Assembly: GCA_030068145.1 (NCBI GenBank)
Contig: JAPJBO010000762.1
Span: forward strand, 1 to 64,000
Reading direction: 5' to 3'
Origin: Diplonema papillatum
Lineage: Eukaryota > Euglenozoa > Diplonemea > Diplonemida > Diplonemidae
DNA length: 64,000 nucleotides
The notes beneath the pieces were generated by a model. The model had not been told where the DNA came from. It saw only the letters and a list, made by a program, of their open reading frames with translations, and made no database searches. This document shows positions 59,920-64,000 of this stretch, piece after piece. The stretch's first letter is position 1, and the number at the start of each line of letters is the position of its first letter. The position numbers and the translations under genes are program-made.

Positions 59920-60694
59920 TCGTTGTATAATGGTTTAGCTTGAAGGGTGTTGGAAAGGTTGAAAAAGGTTTTGGGGGTCACCGTCGGTTTGTGTTTTTAT
60001 TTTTTTCTGTATATTTTTTTTGGGGGGTAATTATTTTTTCGGGGGTTCGCGTAACCCTTCTTTTCCGGAAGATAACGTTATCTTTTCTTTTCTCTCTGGC
60101 GCTCTTTTTCTCTCTATCTCTCTCTTTGGCTAGCAAAGCGACTATTGCGACCGACACCACGACCACACCCGTAATGAATGTGATCAAGGGCCCCCCACGT
60201 TCTACATGTTGAGCAGGGGTTGCCATGTAGCCCGTACCGGTCTAAGCCTTCATTGCAGCTTCCATAAGCACCCCCGTTGGGACGGGTCCGACGGTCCGTT
60301 AGTCATCAGCGACATCGGGCGGGAAAAAGTAAATAAAAAGAAAGGGGAAAAATGGGGGTGTGGGTGGATAAGCTCGTGGTAGGTTGTTCGGAAATAAGTA
60401 CAACCTAAAACCTTGGGGGGGGGGGGGGAGGGACCTACCCACCCCAGGCCCTAAAAACGTCTCTGTACGCTGGTTGACAGCTGCACCATCAACACAGCGT
60501 GTCCGACTCGTCGATACCGGCTCCTGATGACTCGCGGCGGCACCTGCCGAGCTGCCATCAACGCACTTTCCAAAAAATTCCAAATCCTCGAAATTTCGGC
60601 TATTTGTACATAACCATTCATCAAAGAATTCCTGAGTCCAAAAACTGTTTTCCAGGCAAGTCTCCTGGGAAACCGACTTAGAGATTTTCGGACA
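59920..60694. other. No gene recognised
   Basis: About 0.8 kb with T- and C-rich stretches (59990-60130) and a G-run at about 60415-60430. Small frames are not supported. Confidence 0.5.
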
Positions 60695-60723
60695 ACTTGC
60701 ACCAAGAGAATCTTGGTGCAAGT
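60695..60723. repeat. Perfect 13-bp-stem hairpin at the array border
   Basis: ACTTGCACCAAGA and TCTTGGTGCAAGT are separated by GAA. It ends three bases before the first unit of the 31-bp array. Confidence 0.85.
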
Positions 60724-60995
60724 TCCGAGCTAGCGGACGGTGGCGGACGGAGTATCCGAGCTAGCGGACGGTAGCGGACGGAGTATCCGAGCTAGCGGAC
60801 GGTAGCGGACGGAGTATCCGAGCTAGCGGACGGTAGCGGACGGAGTATCCGAGCTAGCGGACGGTGGCGGACGGAGTATCCGAGCTAGCGGACGGTGGCG
60901 GACGGAGTATCCGAGCTAGCGGACGGTGGCGGACGGAGTATCCGAGCTAGCGGACGGTGGCGGACGGAGTATCCGAGCTAGCGGACGGCGGCGGA
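60724..60995. repeat. 31-bp tandem array (GAGCTAGCGGACGG type)
   Basis: Nine units starting at 60727 and every 31 bp to 60975, alternating GGTGGCGG and GGTAGCGG variants. The sequence is unrelated to the other 31-bp array, but has the same period and also abuts the B end of a YR element. Confidence 0.95.
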
Positions 60996-60999
60996 GTTT

Positions 61000-61190
61000 C
61001 TGCTCTTCGTATTGTCTGACGAGAACTGCCTAGAAGAGTTTCTGCTCTTCGTATTGTCTGACGAGAACTGCCTAGGAGAAAGGGAGAAGTAAGAACACGT
61101 CTTTGTAACTGATAGCACTAGCGCAAGGGAATGTTGAGTGACTGCCTTAACCCGGGGAAACGAGCTTGGGCGAGGTCACCTTCCATCCAC
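61000..61190 (-). repeat. YR-2 repeat B, single copy
   Basis: Matches the B repeats near 35719 and 36022, including two 41-bp internal units containing TCTGCTCTTCGTATTG. Confidence 0.85.
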
Positions 61191-62830
61191 CACAACGCCA
61201 GTGAGAAACTGCCTCACCGCAAGTACAATTGAATCGAGCGCATCAGCGCCAATCATGGTCAGCGGTACGCGTGACGGCAAGTCCGCAGGGTTGCCCTCAC
61301 TCCTGACCCATCGTACAGAAACAGCGCAATTCAAGGAACGCACGCGTTCCAGTCCTTTAACTACCGCCTCGTTCAAGACGGCACTTTTCAAACAGGACCC
61401 CTTACGGGCCACTCCTTTCACAGTGGTATTATCAACCACAATGTCCACTCTCCCACCTCTAATCGAGGGCGGCAGAGCCAAGACAACTAGCTTGAAGGCA
61501 ATAGCCTCTAACTCGTTTATGTGCAACGAGCCCTCCGCAGAGTTCCATGACCCCCCCAACACGGTCACTTCCATTGTGCGCGAGTCAACAAGGACACCCC
61601 CCCAGCCTTTCTTACTCGCGTCCACGAAGGCCGTGATACGTGGGGACTGTTCGAGAGTGGGAACGGCCCTCGGCTTCAGCACCGAGTCAATCCACTCTTG
61701 GAGCGACAAACGAACACACGGAGAAACTTCAACTCTATCAGAGGGCAGCCGAGCCCCTCGGTTCAACGAGTTGGTTATGCGTCGAAAGAACTTCAACGCA
61801 AACCAAAACGAGCCCGGAAAAATGCCGGCGACCGCAGAGGCATGCAATAAACGGCCGCCGAGAGTCTCGAGCTCGCACGCCAGCACGGTGGGCGACGACT
61901 TCAGCGTGTAGCGCGCCTCCATCAGCTTTCTTCGCAACTTCCGTGAGACAGCCACACGATGAGCAACGTGGTCCCAATCAACCCCGATGAACTCATACCG
62001 TGTGGCGGCAGTCTGCGAATCGGACGGCTTCCACGTCAGGCCGCACTCCTCCGCGGTCTGGTCCAGCCTCCGAGTCGCGAGCCGCACAGCCGGCTTCTTG
62101 CCCGCATACCGGATGTTGTCGATCCAAATGTCGACGATGACATCCCGTTCCGCAAACTCCGGACGCACGAAGTCCTCGTGTCCGCCGGCCACCGCTGCCA
62201 GTGTGTGCATTATCTCAGGTGCACACGAATGTCCCATGGGAAGCCGCAGAAGTTCCCACCAACCGCCATCGGAATCAGCGAAGCGGAAGAGGTGACGCGA
62301 CTCCGGTGGAATCTCGATCGCGTAAAACCCGGTCTTGAAATCCCGGGTCGAACCGCACTCCTCACGGCTTGCTTCCAAGTACGCCGAAACGTGCCCGAGA
62401 GGCACATGCGCCTCGTACCCCCGCTCGTGAGCGGCCCGGTTCCCGTCCACTGTCCACAATATGAAGCGCTGTCGCAGCGCCCCGTCCTTCTCTTCCAAGA
62501 CGGTAAAAGGGACCGAAGCGAACGGGCCAGGACCGGTCGAACGGCGGGCAATCCCGTTGTCGGCAAGCAAAGACGCATGTTCAGGACGAAGGGTTGAGGG
62601 TGAACCGATTGCCGTCTCGGTTTCAACACGAGGGAAGAACGTTGCTCGCCACGTGTCGTCAAAGCGACGGAGAGCCGCTTCGTTCATCCGCGCACGCAAC
62701 TTGTCGACCGACATCGGCTTGATCGGCGCGACGTGCAGCGGCGAGGCACGCTCCTCCTTGCTACGCGGCAGACGCGTCGAACCGCCTCGCCGGGTGACGG
62801 AGTGGAAATGACCACTGCGGAGGTATCCCG
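61176..62830 (-). CDS. YR-2 reverse transcriptase and RNase H
   Basis: Similar in plan to the YR-1 enzyme but clearly diverged. Motif A lies in T-R-D-F-K-T-G-F-Y-A-I, motif B in L-P-M-G-H-S-C-A-P, and motif C reads I-W-I-D-N (W-I-D-N at 62115-62126). RNase H boxes are F-V-D-A-S, I-N-E-L-E-A-I, V-V-D-N-T and N-P-A-D-L-P-S-R. The frame is open to 63653 across the recombinase gene in the -1 frame; no ATG precedes the core. Intact. Confidence 0.87.
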
Positions 62831-63976
62831 TCACAAGTGCCTCGTCACCTTGCCGGTCTCGAGTGCCCTGGCAAGGTCCACGTCGCCCCCGGCGTACCGG
62901 AGTGTGGTCCTCGAAAGCGTCCCGGGACCGCCCTCCTCCTCGTGCTTCGTCAGCCGATCGATGAGGTGCGGCGACAGCTTGCCGCTGGTCACCAACGGCA
63001 AGAGGTGCTTCACTGCGCCGCGCTTGATCGAGTGCGCGGTGTACCCCTGCATTTGCACCGACTGACCCCACAGAGAGTCCAACGCCGACGTCGATAGCCT
63101 TGTCAGGGGTGCGAAGGGCGCGCATTTCTTGAACAACATGGCGATCTCCGTCGTCAACGGCCCCTGGATCACCGCGAACCGCGACGCCTTGAACGGATCG
63201 TGCGTCCGCCCCTTCGGCGTCTGGAACCAGTCCACGATCACCTCCTTCTGCGTCACCAAGAGGAACTGGGCGAACGAAAGATCCGCCACCTCCGCCCAAC
63301 GGGATGCCGTCTTCCACGCGACGAGGAGGGCAAGATGGACGGACGGCTGCTGCAGCCTGGCGTAGGACACGAGCTTCTCCTTCTCGAGCGGCGTCGCTTG
63401 GCTGTCCGGGATAGCTGCACCGCCACCGCGCAGGGCCTTGGCCAAAACTCTCAGGGGGTGATTCTCGAACCCCATCGCCCCAAACGAGGCCGAGAGGGCC
63501 TTGGTGTAGGCCAGCTGTCCCTGGGGCCGAATACCGGTCGCCGCCACAAAAAGACACGCCGAGTCCGCGGTCATACCCAGTCCGCGTGCCGATGTCCATG
63601 CAAGCATCCGCCGCCACAAGTTCCGGCGCTCTTGCGTTGTCGATCGAGCCCACATATCCGCCACAGCCGACGACATCCTCACGCGTGCCATTTCCAAAGA
63701 AACCGCACTCTCCTTGGTTTGACCTGTACGGCTCGTACCTCCAGACGTGATGAGGCGATACACTGCTCGGCCTATCTCCGACGAAGGGATCAGTTCCAAC
63801 GGCGGCGTGCCGGAAGTCGACAGTAGGGAGGGGTTGGATCGGATGCGCTTGGGTGGTTGGGTCGGTGTTGGTCGACGCGTCGACGAATCTTTTGTGTGTG
63901 CCGACGGGGGACGAGGTTGCATTCGGCGCACTGCCACGACAGCCGGCGGGGGGCGAAGCCGGGGTCGATATACCAT
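62831..63976 (-). CDS. YR-2 tyrosine recombinase
   Basis: A 381-codon frame from an ATG at 63976. The N-terminal 60 residues are basic and Pro-rich; the core-binding helices and catalytic domain follow: T-A-S-R-W-A-E, A-H-S-I-K-R-G-A and L-R-Y-A-G. Like YR-1 it has Lys in the H-x-x-R position. It ends with L-E-T-G-K-V-T-R-H-L, nearly the same as in YR-1, at the overlap with RT. It should act on circular cDNA and should not make TSDs. Confidence 0.86.
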   Translation of the reverse strand: MVYRPRLRPPPAVVAVRRMQPRPPSAHTKDSSTRRPTPTQPPKRIRSNPSLLSTSGTPPLELIPSSEIGRAVYRLITSGGTSRTGQTKESAVSLEMARVRMSSAVADMWARSTTQERRNLWRRMLAWTSARGLGMTADSACLFVAATGIRPQGQLAYTKALSASFGAMGFENHPLRVLAKALRGGGAAIPDSQATPLEKEKLVSYARLQQPSVHLALLVAWKTASRWAEVADLSFAQFLLVTQKEVIVDWFQTPKGRTHDPFKASRFAVIQGPLTTEIAMLFKKCAPFAPLTRLSTSALDSLWGQSVQMQGYTAHSIKRGAVKHLLPLVTSGKLSPHLIDRLTKHEEEGGPGTLSRTTLRYAGGDVDLARALETGKVTRHL

Positions 63977-64000
63977 TAGGGGTGTTGGGGACGGTCGCGA

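Larger units (their letters stand above)
60994..64000 (-). mobile_element. YR-2 tyrosine-recombinase retrotransposon, runs off the window
   Basis: The minus strand carries the recombinase (from 63976), RT-RNase H and one B repeat (61000-61190) directly against the array. No A2-B2 follows, unlike YR-1. gag and A1 would lie beyond 64000. The same family left fragments at 35325-36211 and 36589-36896. Confidence 0.85.

Noticed and set aside
1..64000. Host protein-coding genes or bacterial operons
   Set aside because: Every long frame with recognisable motifs belongs to a mobile element; no ribosome-binding-site-led operons or host gene families were seen.

Overview
The window looks like a repeat-dense, gene-poor stretch of a eukaryotic nuclear genome. 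Evidence: a tRNA cloverleaf without encoded CCA and with a Pol III T-run, non-LTR retrotransposons with poly(A) or short-repeat tails, tyrosine-recombinase (YR) retrotransposons, and hAT, pogo and other TIR transposons with target-site duplications (TSDs). The only host gene I can support is the tRNA. No host protein gene, rRNA, CRISPR or prokaryotic operon was recognised. The species cannot be read from the sequence; a protist, alga or invertebrate would all fit.

Layout. 1-6650: a LINE (LINE-A) with the end of ORF1, a long endonuclease-RT-RNase H ORF2, a repeat-rich 3' region and a short-repeat tail that stops about 8 bp before a tRNA-Lys-like gene (6651-6722). 6736-27309: a nested stack of TIR elements. 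A GGGCTAATTCCC-type element (F1, 6745-12676, 9-bp TSD) carries a second F1 copy (6853-11294, 9-bp TSD), which carries a third, unrelated element (8654-10332, 6-bp TSD). Next to it lies a disrupted GGGCAAATACC-type element (F2, about 12686-27300). F2 holds LINE-B with a 2A-like motif (12863-17149), an inverted fragment of an R2/NeSL-like LINE (17240-19003), a second RT-RNase H LINE fragment (LINE-C), an F3 element (22056-24077, 9-bp TSD) and a hAT-like element with 409-bp TIRs (25272-27212). 27424-30400: small MITEs and a second, inverted copy of the 6-bp-TSD element.

30401-40990 is a giant inverted repeat. Each arm carries a YR retrotransposon (YR-1; order gag, YR, RT-RNase H; split direct repeats A1-ORFs-B1-A2-B2) and a 31-bp-period tandem array. 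The left copy is near complete. The right copy lost gag and the YR N-terminus in a deletion that leaves an in-frame start. Pieces of a second family (YR-2) sit between the arms, and a longer YR-2 copy fills 60994-64000, again against a 31-bp-period array of unrelated sequence. Both families have W-I-D-N where most RTs have x-x-D-D, and H-S-x-K-R-G in the recombinase box.

41000-50140: a 5'-truncated hAT-like gene abuts a 2050-codon R2/NeSL-like LINE ORF with CCCH fingers, two tandem 2A-like motifs, RT, CCHC and a restriction-like endonuclease. 50140-60990: a copy of that LINE's 3' end, a third F1 copy (52098-53549, 9-bp TSD), a complete hAT transposase gene with a ZZ-like finger and a UIM-like helix, a complete pogo/Tigger-like element with TA TSD, and a small hAT-type MITE in a poly-G tract.

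Together these are not a pathway but many generations of transposition in one place. Recurring themes are TIRs built from tandem short monomers, elements inserted into other elements' TIRs or tandem arrays, and 2A-like motifs in two unrelated LINE ORFs.
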